64,000 nucleotides of DNA from Collinsella sp. TM09-10AT (GCF_003436275.1 NZ_QSOP01000005.1:70565-134564); one strand, 5' to 3'. Positions 9,447 through 21,239 are shown, counted from the stretch's first letter. Notes: generated by a model from the letters alone, not told the origin. Numbers and translations are program-made.

Positions 9447-10316
9447 TTACTCGCCACGGACCAGACGGTCAAAGGCAACGACGGTAATGGTGTCGCCGAG
9501 CTCCTTGGAGACCTGCTCAGCGTACTTCTTGATGGTGAGGGAGCTGTCCTTGATGAACTCCTGCTCGGTGAGCACGGACTGCTTGTAGAACTTCTCCAGA
9601 CGGCCAACAGCCATCTTCTCCTGGATAGCCTCGGGCTTGCCGGACTCGGCAGCCTGGGCCATGTAGATCTGCTTCTCGTGCTCGACGGTCTCGGCCGGAA
9701 CCTGATCGCGGGTAGCGCAGATCGGGGCGACGGCGGCAACCTGAAGGGCAACGTCGTGAGCGAAGGTCTTGAAGGACTCAGCCTGAGCGGTCTCGGCCTT
9801 CTCGAAGGCGAACTCGACGAGGACGCCGATCTTACCACCCATGTGGATGTAAGAAGCGAGCGCGCCGTTCTCGGCCTTGCGGGCAGCGAAGCGGGAGATC
9901 TTCATGTTCTCGCCCATGATGTGAATCATCTCGGTGAGCTCGGAGGAAACGGTCTCCTCGCCCATCGGCTTCTCGAGCAGAGCGTCGACGTCAGCAGGCT
10001 CGGTGGTAGCGACAACCTCAGCGACCTTAGAAGCAAAGCCGGTGAACTTGGCGTTGGAGCCAACGAAGTCGGTCTCGCAGGAGAGCTCGAGCAGAGCACC
10101 GGTCTTGCCATCCTCGGAGACGAACGCGGCGACAGCGCCCTCGTTGGTCTCACGGCCAGCCTTCTTGGCAGCCTTGGCAAGACCGTTCTTACGCAGAACG
10201 TCGACAGCGGCGTCCATGTCGCCGTCAGCCTCGACGAGAGCCTTCTTGCACTCCATCATCGGGGAGTCGGTCATCTCGCGGAGCTGCTTGACCATAGCGG
10301 CGGTAATCTGGGCCAT
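9447..10316 (-). CDS. tsf: Elongation factor Ts
   Basis: EF-Ts is the nucleotide exchange factor for EF-Tu. The N-terminal UBA-like region leads into TDSPMMECKKAL, and the core carries ETDFVGSN. The ATG at 10316 with AAAGGA 6 nt upstream gives 289 residues; the open frame extends 5 codons further but without a ribosome-binding site. It is cotranscribed with rpsB, as in most bacteria, and followed by a terminator. Confidence 0.97.
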   Translation of the reverse strand: MAQITAAMVKQLREMTDSPMMECKKALVEADGDMDAAVDVLRKNGLAKAAKKAGRETNEGAVAAFVSEDGKTGALLELSCETDFVGSNAKFTGFASKVAEVVATTEPADVDALLEKPMGEETVSSELTEMIHIMGENMKISRFAARKAENGALASYIHMGGKIGVLVEFAFEKAETAQAESFKTFAHDVALQVAAVAPICATRDQVPAETVEHEKQIYMAQAAESGKPEAIQEKMAVGRLEKFYKQSVLTEQEFIKDSSLTIKKYAEQVSKELGDTITVVAFDRLVRGE

Positions 10317-10361
10317 TGTGGTTCCTTTCAAAGAGATGAAAAAGAATTAACTAAGACTGAT

Positions 10362-11090
10362 TTACTCGGCCTTGGGCTCAGCGGCCATCTCGGCCTCGGA
10401 GACCTGCTCCTTGCCGGAGCCAGCGAGGCAGGCGTCAGCCATGAGCTCGCACATAAGGGTGACAGCAGAGATAGCGTCATCGTTGCAGGGGATGCCGTAC
10501 TCGACCTCGTCGGGATCGGAGTTGGTGTCGATCAGAGCGACGACGGGGATGTTCAGGCGCTGAGCCTCCTTGATGGCGTTCTCCTCGCGCTTGGTGTCGA
10601 TGACGAAGAGAGCCTGGGGCAGACCCTTCATGTCGCGGGCACCACCGAGGTTGGTCTGGAGCTTGGTGAGCTCCTTGCCGAGCACAGCCTGCTCCTTCTT
10701 GGGGAGCACTGCCATGCGGCCGTCCTCGACCATGGCCTCGAGCTCCTCCATGCGGTTGATGCGGGAGCGGATGGTGACGAAGTTGGTCAGCATACCGCCG
10801 AGCCAACGCTGGTTGATGTAAGGCATGTTGGCGCGCTCAGCAGCGTTCTTGACGGCCTCCTGAGCCTGCTTCTTGGTGCCGACGAACAGCACATTGCCGC
10901 CCTTGGCGACGTTCTTGACGAAGGTGTAGGCCTGATCGGCGTCGAGGATGGTCTGCTTGAGGTCGAGGATGTAGATGCCGTTGCGCTCACCGAAGATGAA
11001 CGGCTTCATCTTGGGGTTCCAGCGACGGGTCTGGTGACCGAAGTGGCAGCCGGCCTCGAGCAGGGTGCGGATATTAATCTTGGTAGCCAT
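10362..11090 (-). CDS. rpsB: 30S ribosomal protein S2
   Basis: A 242-residue S2 with the usual N-terminal motif [16 protein letters not shown] and the [12 protein letters not shown] segment. The C-terminal tail is acidic and alanine-rich. The start is supported by AGGAGG 7 nt before the ATG. It is first in the rpsB-tsf unit. The 219 bp upstream hold no gene. Confidence 0.98.
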   Translation of the reverse strand: MATKINIRTLLEAGCHFGHQTRRWNPKMKPFIFGERNGIYILDLKQTILDADQAYTFVKNVAKGGNVLFVGTKKQAQEAVKNAAERANMPYINQRWLGGMLTNFVTIRSRINRMEELEAMVEDGRMAVLPKKEQAVLGKELTKLQTNLGGARDMKGLPQALFVIDTKREENAIKEAQRLNIPVVALIDTNSDPDEVEYGIPCNDDAISAVTLMCELMADACLAGSGKEQVSEAEMAAEPKAE

Positions 11091-11200
11091 GTTAAACCTC
11101 CTGTGGTTTGCCTCCGCGCGGGGTCATCCTCCAAAACCAACCCGGACATGTGCTACCAAAGCCCGGGCACCACGGTATGAAGTAGCCGCGCGTGCGTGAT

Positions 11201-11224
11201 AAAAACCTGTTGCCGTGAAGCAAC
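11201..11224 (-). terminator. Possible weak terminator after xerC
   Basis: On the minus strand a 5-bp stem (GTTGC-TTCACG-GCAAC) is followed after three bases by TTTTT. It could end the rplS-to-xerC transcript ahead of rpsB, but the stem is short. Confidence 0.35.
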
Positions 11225-11309
11225 CCGATGAATGATAGCAGGAATGCATCTTCCTGCCAACCCGCAATCAAAACCACACACCTGAGCGCGGCGCGGGACG
11301 TCCCAGCCA

Positions 11310-12230
11310 CTATTCGCCGCGGGGATGGGCTTGAGCCACAGCCCGCTTAAGCCGATCGGGTGTGAGATGCGTGTAGATCTGCGTCGTGGACAGGCTCGCA
11401 TGGCCCAGCAGCTCTTGAACCGAGCGCAGGTCCGCACCGCCCTCGAGCAAGTCGGTCGCAAAGGTATGGCGCATCGCATGCGGGGCGATGTCGGCAGGCA
11501 TGCCGGCGAGCGTCGCCAGCGTATGAAACCGCCGCCTGAGCATGGCGGCACTCATGCGATTACCGCGCGCCGATATAAGCAGCGGATGCGGCCCGGTAAC
11601 GGGGTCACGACGCTTTGCCTGAGCGAGCAACTCCGGCCTCCCCTCCTCAATATAGAGACGCGTCGCCTCGAGCGCACGACGATACAGAGGGACGATACGT
11701 TCTTTGCTCCCCTTGCCCCACAGGCGCAGCGTGCGTTCGGACCACGCAATGGACTCCACATTGAGTGCTGCGAGCTCAGAGATACGGGCGCCCGAGGCAT
11801 AGAGCAGCTCGAGCATCGCCGCATCGCGCAGTCCCGCGGGTGTTGAGGTATCAGGCGTCTTGAGCAGCGCCTCGACCTGCTTGGTCGTAAGGACGCCCGG
11901 CAGGTCACGCGGCAGCTTGGGCGATGCGATCGCCGAGACTGCATCGCCCTCCACGACCCCCTCGGCAGCCATCCATCGATAGAGCGATCGGATAGCCGAC
12001 AGATGCGCCGCAAGCGTTCGGGGAGCCACCTGCTCACGCGAAAGCTCGGCAAGATAGCGACGAATGGTGCGCACGTCGGCAGCGAAAGCATCGATATCCT
12101 CGCGCTCGCACCAGGCAGCAAAGCGCTCCAGCCTCGAGCCATAGGCCGTCACCGTATTGGGAGAAAGCCCCTCGACACGTGCGATATAGGCGATAAACGA
12201 GTCGACGGTGTCGTACAGGTCAAAGGCTAT
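11310..12230 (-). CDS. xerC: Tyrosine recombinase XerC/XerD, apparent non-canonical start
   Basis: A Xer recombinase, the family that resolves chromosome dimers. Numbered from 12230 (306 residues), the catalytic set is Arg149, Lys176, His251, Arg254, His277 and Tyr286. The first ATG/GTG/TTG in frame is a GTG at 12152, which would remove 26 residues of the conserved first core-binding helix (DTVDSFIAYIARVEGLSPNT). Those codons are open and family-like. The only start upstream with a good ribosome-binding site (GGAGG, 9-nt spacing) is ATA at 12230, overlapping the trmFO stop; a CTG lies at 12218. xerC versus xerD cannot be settled; the place after trmFO/dprA fits xerC. Confidence 0.85.
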   Translation of the reverse strand: MAFDLYDTVDSFIAYIARVEGLSPNTVTAYGSRLERFAAWCEREDIDAFAADVRTIRRYLAELSREQVAPRTLAAHLSAIRSLYRWMAAEGVVEGDAVSAIASPKLPRDLPGVLTTKQVEALLKTPDTSTPAGLRDAAMLELLYASGARISELAALNVESIAWSERTLRLWGKGSKERIVPLYRRALEATRLYIEEGRPELLAQAKRRDPVTGPHPLLISARGNRMSAAMLRRRFHTLATLAGMPADIAPHAMRHTFATDLLEGGADLRSVQELLGHASLSTTQIYTHLTPDRLKRAVAQAHPRGE

Positions 12231-13564
12231 GACCGGTCGCCTCCAAACAGATCAGGACGAGTGGCCAGATAGGCATCAAGGGCCTCGAGCGCACGGTCCG
12301 CATAGGCCTGGTAGCGGTCGCGCTTGCTGCGGCGCTTACCATCCTCGAGTGGCGGCACCAGGCCAAAGTTGACATGCATAGGTTGATAGCCCACGGTGGC
12401 AGGATCGGTCGCATAGCCCACGAGCGCACCCAGGGCGCCCACGCGCGGCAACTCGACGCCCGCGACACCGATAGCCTCGGCATAGGTGTTGAGCGCCGCG
12501 AGCAGACCGGTCGCCACGGCTTCCATGTACCCCTCGGTGCCGGTGATCTGACCGGCCAGGCGCACGCCGGTACCGGGCACGGCAAAGGTGCCATCGAGCA
12601 CGTGCGGGGCGTCGACAAAGGTATTGCGGTGCATGACACCGTAGCGGAAGAACTCAGCGTTCTCCAGGCCCGGCACCATATGGAAGACGCGCTTCTGCTC
12701 GCCAAAGGTCAAGTTGGTCTGGAAGCCCACCAGGTTATAGGCGGTCTTCTCCTTATTCTCGGCACGCAGCTGAATCGCCGCCCAGGGACGACGACCGGTT
12801 CGCGGATCGGTGAGGCCGACGGGCTTCATGGCGCCAAAGCGAATGGCGTCCTTGCCGGTGCGCGCAACTTCCTCGGCAGGCTGGCAGGCCTGGAACAGAT
12901 CGCCGCCCTCAAAGTCCTTGAGCACCACGCGGTCGGCCGTGGTAAGCGCCTCGATAAAGACCTCGTACTCCTCCTTGTTGAGCGGAGCGTTGAGATAGTC
13001 GCCGCTCCCCTGCTCCTCGTAGCGCGACTGCGAGAACAGCACGTCCATATCGAGCGTGGAGGCATCGACGATCGGCGCCGCGGCATCGAAGAACGCAAGG
13101 GCGTTGCCACCGACGAGCTTCATGACCTCTTCGCTCAGCGCCGGCGAGCACAAGGGGCCGGCGGCAATGACCACGTGACCTTCGGGAATCTGCGTGACCT
13201 CGCCGTGAATGATCTCGATATTGGGACGGGCGGCAACCTCGGCCTCGACAAGCTCGGAAAACTTGACGCGGTCGACCGCCAGGGCACCGCCGGCGGGAAC
13301 AGCCGCGCGATGGGCGCAATCGAGCAGGACTGAACCCATGCGCTCAAGCTCGGCCTTCAGCAAACCAGCCGCGGAATCCGGACGGGTCGACTTAAACGAA
13401 TTGGAACAGACGAGCTCTGCCAGGTGATCGGTATGGTGGGCCGGGGAGCTAACCTGGGGGCGCATCTCGCACAGCTTTACGGCGAACCCGCGATCTGCAA
13501 GCTGAATCGCGCACTCCGAACCCGCCAGACCGCCACCGATAACCGTCACCTGATCAAACAGCAT
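12227..13564 (-). CDS. trmFO: Methylenetetrahydrofolate-tRNA (uracil-5-)-methyltransferase
   Basis: TrmFO makes m5U54 in the tRNA T-loop with FAD and methylene-THF. The N-terminal FAD-binding motif VIGGGLAGSE, the CSNSFKST stretch with its conserved cysteine, and the C-terminal HVNFGLVPPLED and KRDRYQAYADRAL segments are typical. The start at 13564 has AGG 9 nt upstream; a TTG two codons earlier is possible. 445 residues. In many Firmicutes the order is dprA-topA-trmFO-xerC; here topA is missing between dprA and trmFO. Confidence 0.95.
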   Translation of the reverse strand: MLFDQVTVIGGGLAGSECAIQLADRGFAVKLCEMRPQVSSPAHHTDHLAELVCSNSFKSTRPDSAAGLLKAELERMGSVLLDCAHRAAVPAGGALAVDRVKFSELVEAEVAARPNIEIIHGEVTQIPEGHVVIAAGPLCSPALSEEVMKLVGGNALAFFDAAAPIVDASTLDMDVLFSQSRYEEQGSGDYLNAPLNKEEYEVFIEALTTADRVVLKDFEGGDLFQACQPAEEVARTGKDAIRFGAMKPVGLTDPRTGRRPWAAIQLRAENKEKTAYNLVGFQTNLTFGEQKRVFHMVPGLENAEFFRYGVMHRNTFVDAPHVLDGTFAVPGTGVRLAGQITGTEGYMEAVATGLLAALNTYAEAIGVAGVELPRVGALGALVGYATDPATVGYQPMHVNFGLVPPLEDGKRRSKRDRYQAYADRALEALDAYLATRPDLFGGDRS

Positions 13565-13578
13565 CTGCAAACACCTTT

Positions 13579-14511
13579 CTAATTGACATGTTTTCCATTG
13601 TGACCGAAGGGTGTCTGAGCGTGAAGGGCAAACTTGGAGGGCGCATACCTTCCATCCATCATGCGCTCGATAAGACCCTCGAGCTCAAGCGAACCCAGGA
13701 GTTTGAGTACGCCGACGGCATCGAGCGAGACGAGCGCCGCGATGTCGTCGACCTTGAGCGGAGAGGCGATGAGCGCATGCATCACGGTCTGCTGTGTTTG
13801 ATCCAGGTCGGCAATGCCGGGAGCATCGGGGCGCGAGTAGCGCAGGGTGCCGTAGATGCGTGAAATAGCCATCTCGATAGATTCCTCGTCGATGATGCAG
13901 CAGGCACCGTTCGCAATGAGGTAATTCGTGCCACGCGACTCGGGCGATAGGATCGACCCTGGCACGGCAAGAAGTTCTCGCCCCAAATCCATAGCAGCCT
14001 CGGCTGTAGAAAACGTCCCGGAAGGCATACCCGCCTCGGATACAAAGAGGGCTTGCGACAGGGCCGCGATTACGCGATTGCGGCGCGGAAAGGCAAACTT
14101 GCGCGGACCCATGCCCCACGGAGAGATCGACACGACCGCGCCACCCGTATCGAGCGTGCGCGTAATAAGCCCCGCGCTCGAACGCGGGTAGACCACGTCG
14201 GCGCCCGTCCCCAGCACCACGACGTGTTTGCCGCCGGCATTGACCGCAGCCCAACCCGAGGCCTGGTCACAACCGACCGCGCCGCCCGAAACTACCGTCA
14301 CGCCCGCCTCGACCGCAACCTTTGCCGCAAGCTCTGCCACGGCAAGACCATACGGAGAGGCCTTGCGCGCGCCGATGATGGAGTGCGCGGGCGTCGAAAG
14401 CACCTCGGGGTTGCCGCGCACATAGAGTGTCTGGGGTACATCAGAAAGCTCCAAAACGGTCTCGGGATACAACGCGTCACCTGGATGCAGCTCGAAGGTC
14501 CCCTCGGCCAT
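13579..14511 (-). CDS. dprA: DNA processing protein DprA
   Basis: DprA binds incoming single-stranded DNA during transformation and loads RecA. The Rossmann core is clear: YVRGNPEVL, GARKASPYG, SGGAVGCDQASG, and PRRNRVIAALSQALFVSEA. A C-terminal winged-helix domain (about the last 75 residues) is present. The ATG at 14511 with GGAGGG 7 nt upstream gives 310 residues, so the N-terminal SAM/helix-hairpin-helix domain found in many homologues is reduced or absent. The start overlaps the comM stop. Confidence 0.93.
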   Translation of the reverse strand: MAEGTFELHPGDALYPETVLELSDVPQTLYVRGNPEVLSTPAHSIIGARKASPYGLAVAELAAKVAVEAGVTVVSGGAVGCDQASGWAAVNAGGKHVVVLGTGADVVYPRSSAGLITRTLDTGGAVVSISPWGMGPRKFAFPRRNRVIAALSQALFVSEAGMPSGTFSTAEAAMDLGRELLAVPGSILSPESRGTNYLIANGACCIIDEESIEMAISRIYGTLRYSRPDAPGIADLDQTQQTVMHALIASPLKVDDIAALVSLDAVGVLKLLGSLELEGLIERMMDGRYAPSKFALHAQTPFGHNGKHVN

Positions 14512-16033
14512 CATTGGTCCCTCCTTCCCTGGTACATCGCCGCCTCGAGCACGTGGTCCTGCGTCACTTGCTCGCTCTCGGCGACGTCGGCGATGGTACG
14601 CGCGATACGCACCAGGCGCACGATGCCGCGGCCCGTGAGATGCGTGCGCTTCGACAGGCCGAGCACACACTTCTCCGCCGCATCATCGAGCTCAAAGGTC
14701 GAAACGACGCCGTCAATGGACCGTGTCTCGTCATCCTCGGCCTCGGCATCCGCATCGTCCATACGGGATTCGCGCCAAGCGCGAAAAGCGCGACCGCGCA
14801 CAACGTAGTCACGTAACTCGGCAGACGACATACCCTCCGCACCCTCGATAATCACCTGAGGGTCGGGACGGGTCACATCGATCATCATGTCGATACGGTC
14901 GGCCAAAGGACCGCGCAGCTTTGACCGATAGCGCTCGACCATCGCCGCCGAGCAGCGGCATGGCACCTCACGGTCGCCCAAAAAGCCGCAGGGACAGGGA
15001 TTGCTCGCAGCCAGCAGCTGAAAGCGCGACGGGAAGGTAAAGGCCCCGTCGACGCGCACGATCCTCACATAGCCGCGCTCGATGGGCTGACGCAGCGTCT
15101 GCAGCACACTCGTGGGAAACTCGGCAAGCTCGTCCAAAAAGAGCACGCCGCCATGAGCCAGGCTGATCTCACCCGGATGCACCGGGCGCCCACCGCCGAT
15201 AAGACCTGCGGTCGAAATACTGTGATGGGGACTGCGGAAGGGCCGGTGCCCCGCCAACAAGCCATCAATGTTCTCACCCAAAACCGAATGGATGCACAGC
15301 GCCTCCTGTTGATCCTCAACGGAAAGCCGGGCAGGATGCCGGTCATACGACGCGCGAGCATCGTCTTGCCCGATCCCGGGGACCCGATCATGAGCAAGCC
15401 GAGTTCTCCTGCCGCCGCAAGCGCCATGCCGCGCTTGGCGACCTCCTGCCCCAGTACGTCGGCATAGTCGAGCTCGGGCTCAAAGGTCGCCTCGAGCACT
15501 TCAGAATCCAAGTAGTGCCGCGCGGCATCGCCCATGCCATGGGCAAGCTGAGACAAATGATCGATGAATCCACAATCCACGCCCGCGAGTGGCACATGCT
15601 GGTCTGACCTGCCGGCGATAAAAGACAGCCCCATATCACGCGCCAATAGCTGAAACGCCACCTCGCCCTTGACAGGAAGCACCGTACCGTCCAAGCCAAG
15701 CTCACCTGCGATAAGACAACGATCGAGGTTGTCGCGGGGAATCTGACCATCGGCCGCCAATACCGCGATGGCGATGGGCAGATCAAAGCCGCTACCGGTC
15801 TTGCGAATATCGCCAGGCGCCAGATTGACCGTAATGCCCGAGCGCGGGATTTCAAACCCGGCGGAGCGCATCGCGCAGCGAATACGACCGCGTGACTCCA
15901 TCACCTCCATACTCGGAATGCCGAGCATCTGAATGCCCGGAACGCCGCCGGCAAGCGAGACCTCGACCGTGACGTGAATCGCCTCGACGCCACGGATGCA
16001 GGCCGCGTGAACGGCAAACGTCTCGAACGCCAT
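14511..16033 (-). pseudogene. comM: comM (YifB, Mg-chelatase-like AAA+ ATPase), frameshifted
   Basis: ComM is a AAA+ helicase that helps integrate transforming DNA. The N-terminal half (16033 to about 15330) runs MAFETFAVHAACIRG through the Walker A GSPGSGKT to RRMTGILPGF. The rest lies in another frame, resuming as VEDQQEALCIHSVLGENIDG and continuing through RPFRSPHHSIS and the Walker B VLFLDELAEF to the stop at 14511. A missing base at about 15321-15332 (minus strand CCCGGCTTTCCGTTGAG) explains the break. Either the gene is inactive or the base call is wrong. The ATG at 16033 overlaps the yraN stop. Confidence 0.9.
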
Positions 16034-16518
16034 CACGACACCTGCCAATCGAACGCGTTGTACTGATGCCCGATCTCGGCGATATGCCCACCGCGAATGG
16101 TGACACCCACGGCATCGAAGCGAATCGCCTTGAGCGGATAATGTTCCATGAGATAGCAACTTGCGATGCGGCGATAGCGGCGTTGCTTTCGGGCGTCCAC
16201 AGCCTCCTCGGGAAAGACCCGCGTGCTGCAATCCAGCGCAACGCGTCTGGTCTTGACCTCGGCCATCACCACGACATCGTCGAGCTCATCGAGCAGCACC
16301 AGATCGGCCTCGCCCTCGGAGCAACGATAACCCTGCTCCAGCAAGGTGTAGCCGCGCTCGTTAAAGTAATCGATTGCGATCAGCTCGCCCAGCATGCCCA
16401 GCTCGCGGGGACTGAGCCCCTTGATAAACTCGGGCGTCATCGCCCCGCAGTCGAGCTCGCCATTTTCCCAACGCTCCTTGAGCTGCTGCGTCTTGCTCTT
16501 TTTGCTTGCGGCACTCAT
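16033..16518 (-). CDS. yraN: YraN/UPF0102 family nuclease-fold protein
   Basis: A 161-residue member of UPF0102, a restriction-endonuclease-like fold (GEADLVLLDE, VMAEVKTRR as the D-ExK core). The role is not established. About 40 charged N-terminal residues precede the conserved LGELIAIDYFNERGY. The ATG at 16518 has AGGAG 5 nt upstream. It lies between rnhB and comM as in other actinobacteria such as mycobacteria. Confidence 0.9.
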   Translation of the reverse strand: MSAASKKSKTQQLKERWENGELDCGAMTPEFIKGLSPRELGMLGELIAIDYFNERGYTLLEQGYRCSEGEADLVLLDELDDVVVMAEVKTRRVALDCSTRVFPEEAVDARKQRRYRRIASCYLMEHYPLKAIRFDAVGVTIRGGHIAEIGHQYNAFDWQVS

Positions 16519-16614
16519 GGGGTCTCCTTTCCCGCACGCTGCATTGCCCCGATGATGAGGGCACCTTTCATGCGGGTAAGTACCGGAAGCAAACCAAAAG
16601 CTGACCAAATGCCG

Positions 16615-16660
16615 TCAAAAAACGGGCCGTACGCAGCAATGGTGTTGCATACGGCCCGTT
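16615..16660 (-). terminator. Strong intrinsic terminator after rnhB
   Basis: On the minus strand AACGGGCCGTATGCAACA pairs with TGCTGCGTACGGCCCGTT (one bulge-like mismatch) and runs into TTTTTTG. It lies between rnhB and yraN, so yraN-comM-dprA may need a separate promoter or read-through. Confidence 0.88.
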
Positions 16661-16707
16661 ACCAGCAAGTTTATAAAACCCCAGAGGTCCCTGTCTCCAC
16701 AATTGAC

Positions 16708-17496
16708 CTAGAAAAGGCGCTCAGTCTGCAGAAAGTTTCCGCAAAAGCTCACGCGGTGCAGTGGACAAAGCCCATGTTTGCGAATGGCCTCGATATGCTC
16801 GGGGCTTGCATAGCCCTTCGACTCGGCCAGATGGTACTCGGGATACTCGGCGTCGTACTCGACCATCATCTCGTCACGCGTGACCTTGGCCATGATGGAC
16901 GCCGCGGCGATGCAGGCGATTTTGGCATCGCCCTTCACCACATCGCGCTCGTTAGGAACGGCGCCCAAGGGGTTACCATCCATGAGGACGCAGTCGGGCT
17001 CAAGTCCCGTATCGGCCACGGCGCCCGCAACGGCAGTACGGATAGCACGGGCCATGCCCATTTCATCGATATCCTTCGGCGCGATATGGCAAAAACCGAT
17101 CGCCGTCGCCACCTCGGCAATCTTCACTGAGAGCAACTCGCGGCGCGCGGGCGTGAGCTTTTTGGAATCGTTGATACCCCAGACGCGCGGCTCCATAGGA
17201 AGACAGACGGCGCATACCGTCAAAGGACCGGCCACCGATCCGCGGCCCACCTCGTCGACACCAACGACCACCCCATCGCCGCCAAGCTGATGCATAAGCT
17301 CGTACATGTCATTGACGCGCTCGCGCTCGGCAAGCTCTTTGTCATGGCGTTTGAGGGCGCGTTCACAAGCCTTGATCACCTGCTGGCGCGGGTCCTCGCG
17401 ATAATGCTCCACGAGGGCGGGAATCTCCTCGAACGTAGCGCTCGCCAACTCACCAGCAACCTGCGATGCCGAAACCGAGCTCGTCATGTTGGCCAT
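16708..17496 (-). CDS. rnhB: Ribonuclease HII
   Basis: RNase HII removes ribonucleotides from DNA and RNA in hybrids. The catalytic region GVDEVGRGSVAGPL and the INDSKKLTPARRE motif are present, as is the C-terminal GYASPEHIEAI with the basic-pocket histidines. About 80 N-terminal residues, helical and charged, precede the catalytic domain. The ATG at 17496 has GGAGGG upstream. It follows rplS after a terminator. Confidence 0.95.
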   Translation of the reverse strand: MANMTSSVSASQVAGELASATFEEIPALVEHYREDPRQQVIKACERALKRHDKELAERERVNDMYELMHQLGGDGVVVGVDEVGRGSVAGPLTVCAVCLPMEPRVWGINDSKKLTPARRELLSVKIAEVATAIGFCHIAPKDIDEMGMARAIRTAVAGAVADTGLEPDCVLMDGNPLGAVPNERDVVKGDAKIACIAAASIMAKVTRDEMMVEYDAEYPEYHLAESKGYASPEHIEAIRKHGLCPLHRVSFCGNFLQTERLF

Positions 17497-17525
17497 ACCA
17501 GGCCCTCCTTGCATGCAAATCAGAT

Positions 17526-17555
17526 AAAAAGAAGGGCCACCCGAAGGTGACCCTT
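17526..17555 (-). terminator. Intrinsic terminator after rplS
   Basis: On the minus strand AAGGGTCACC-TTCG-GGTGGCCCTT is followed by CTTTTTATC. It separates rplS from rnhB. Confidence 0.88.
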
Positions 17556-17589
17556 GTGTCCAAACGAGTGGACAGACGCTGCGATCTTC

Positions 17590-17931
17590 TTAGCGCTTCT
17601 CGGGGATGCGAGCAGCCTTGCCCACCTTGTCGCGGAGGTAGTACAGCTTGGCGCGACGGACGCGACCATGACGAACGACCTCGAGCTTGGCGATCTTGGG
17701 GCTGTGAAGCGGGAAGGTACGCTCAACACCGACACCGAAGGACATCTTGCGGACGGTGAAGGTCTCGCGGGCACCGGCGCCGGCCATGCGGATGACGTCG
17801 CCCTGGAAAACCTGGATGCGCTCGCGGTCGCCTTCCTTAATGCGGTAGTGAACCTTGACGTTGTCGGCGACGCGAACCTGAGGAATGTCCTCGCGGATCT
17901 GCTGACGCTCGATTGCGCGGATGTAATCCAT
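17590..17931 (-). CDS. rplS: 50S ribosomal protein L19
   Basis: L19 sits at the subunit interface. The 113 residues include the conserved [20 protein letters not shown] and the [13 protein letters not shown] segment. The ATG at 17931 has AAGGA 7 nt upstream; a TTG two codons earlier is less likely. Unlike the usual trmD-rplS order, it stands alone here, between ppdK and rnhB, with its own promoter and terminator. Confidence 0.97.
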   Translation of the reverse strand: MDYIRAIERQQIREDIPQVRVADNVKVHYRIKEGDRERIQVFQGDVIRMAGAGARETFTVRKMSFGVGVERTFPLHSPKIAKLEVVRHGRVRRAKLYYLRDKVGKAARIPEKR

Positions 17932-17955
17932 GTGCAATTCCTTACTCTTCTAGAG

Positions 17956-17979
17956 GTGCCGTACCACCTTGGCCGGCAC
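17956..17979 (-). promoter_or_regulatory. Possible L19 leader hairpin
   Basis: In the rplS 5' leader GTGCCG pairs with CGGCAC around a 12-nt loop. Ribosomal protein leaders of this kind are known in other bacteria, but this one is only a 6-bp stem and I cannot match it to a known class. Confidence 0.3.
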
Positions 17980-18000
17980 GTAGTTGAACAAACGTATTCG

Positions 18001-18028
18001 AGTATACACGCGCGGGTTTCTGCTGCAA
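18001..18028 (-). promoter_or_regulatory. Sigma-70-type promoter for rplS
   Basis: TTGCAG (-35) and TATACT (-10) are separated by 16 bp, reading toward rplS. The predicted start lies about 60 nt before the coding region. Confidence 0.7.
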
Positions 18029-18074
18029 GAACAATTTTTTGCGCAGACAAAAAGACAAAACCCGCACATGATAA

Positions 18075-18102
18075 CCGCCCGTCTCACGAATGAGACGGGC
18101 GG
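18075..18102 (-). terminator. Terminator-like hairpin after ppdK
   Basis: A perfect 12-bp GC-rich stem with a UUCG loop on the minus strand (CCGCCCGTCTCA-TTCG-TGAGACGGGCGG), followed by TTATCATG. The U tract is weak, so it may act as a terminator or as an mRNA 3' stabiliser. Confidence 0.6.
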
Positions 18103-18142
18103 CATGAAGGGGGGCTACGCTAGGCGTCGATGCGCAAGGGGG

Positions 18143-20893
<2,751 letters not shown>

Positions 20894-21239
20894 GATACTT
20901 CCCCTTCCATGCGCTTACGCGCACGACCGTGGTAACGAATCGACCCGCCGGATGCGGGCCGTGAGGGAACTATACGGCGGGTTTTGGGCAGGCTTGAGCA
21001 GAGGGTGCGCGGTTTGGTAAACGTGCTAAAACTAGCGGTAAACGGTAGGTAAAGTTGGTTACCTTATGAAGATACCACTACAAGAAGATTGCAGGTCAGA
21101 TGCGATGTTTTTGCTAAATCGCTTTATCAATTCAGGCTATTTAGCCACTCCGATGATTTTTCTGGGACGGGGATTAAAAAATCATTGAGTACCTAATGAT
21201 TTTTTAATCCCCGTCCCAGAAAAATCATCACAGAAAGGA
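20894..21239. other. Intergenic region between ppdK and its regulator, with a palindromic repeat
   Basis: 346 bp without a credible gene. It should hold the ppdK promoter (a TATAGT sits about 75 nt before the start, with no good -35) and it holds the 78-nt palindrome listed separately. The palindrome lies 11 nt beyond the stop of the regulator gene. Confidence 0.7.
21152..21229. repeat. Palindromic repeat, copy A
   Basis: Two perfect 35-nt arms around the 8-nt loop GAGTACCT. The arm begins GATGATTTTTCTGGGACGGG and continues GATTAAAAAATCATT. The inner 76 nt recur at 54920-54995 with one base different in the loop. It lacks an ordinary U-tract, so it does not look like a standard terminator. 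A REP-like or MITE-like element is the likely class. Confidence 0.9.

Noticed and set aside
21152..21229. Palindrome copy A as an intrinsic terminator of the PPDK regulator gene
   Set aside because: The stem is far longer than typical terminators, its ends are AT-rich on both sides without a proper U tract, and the same element occurs between aroC and pheA where termination would be harmful.
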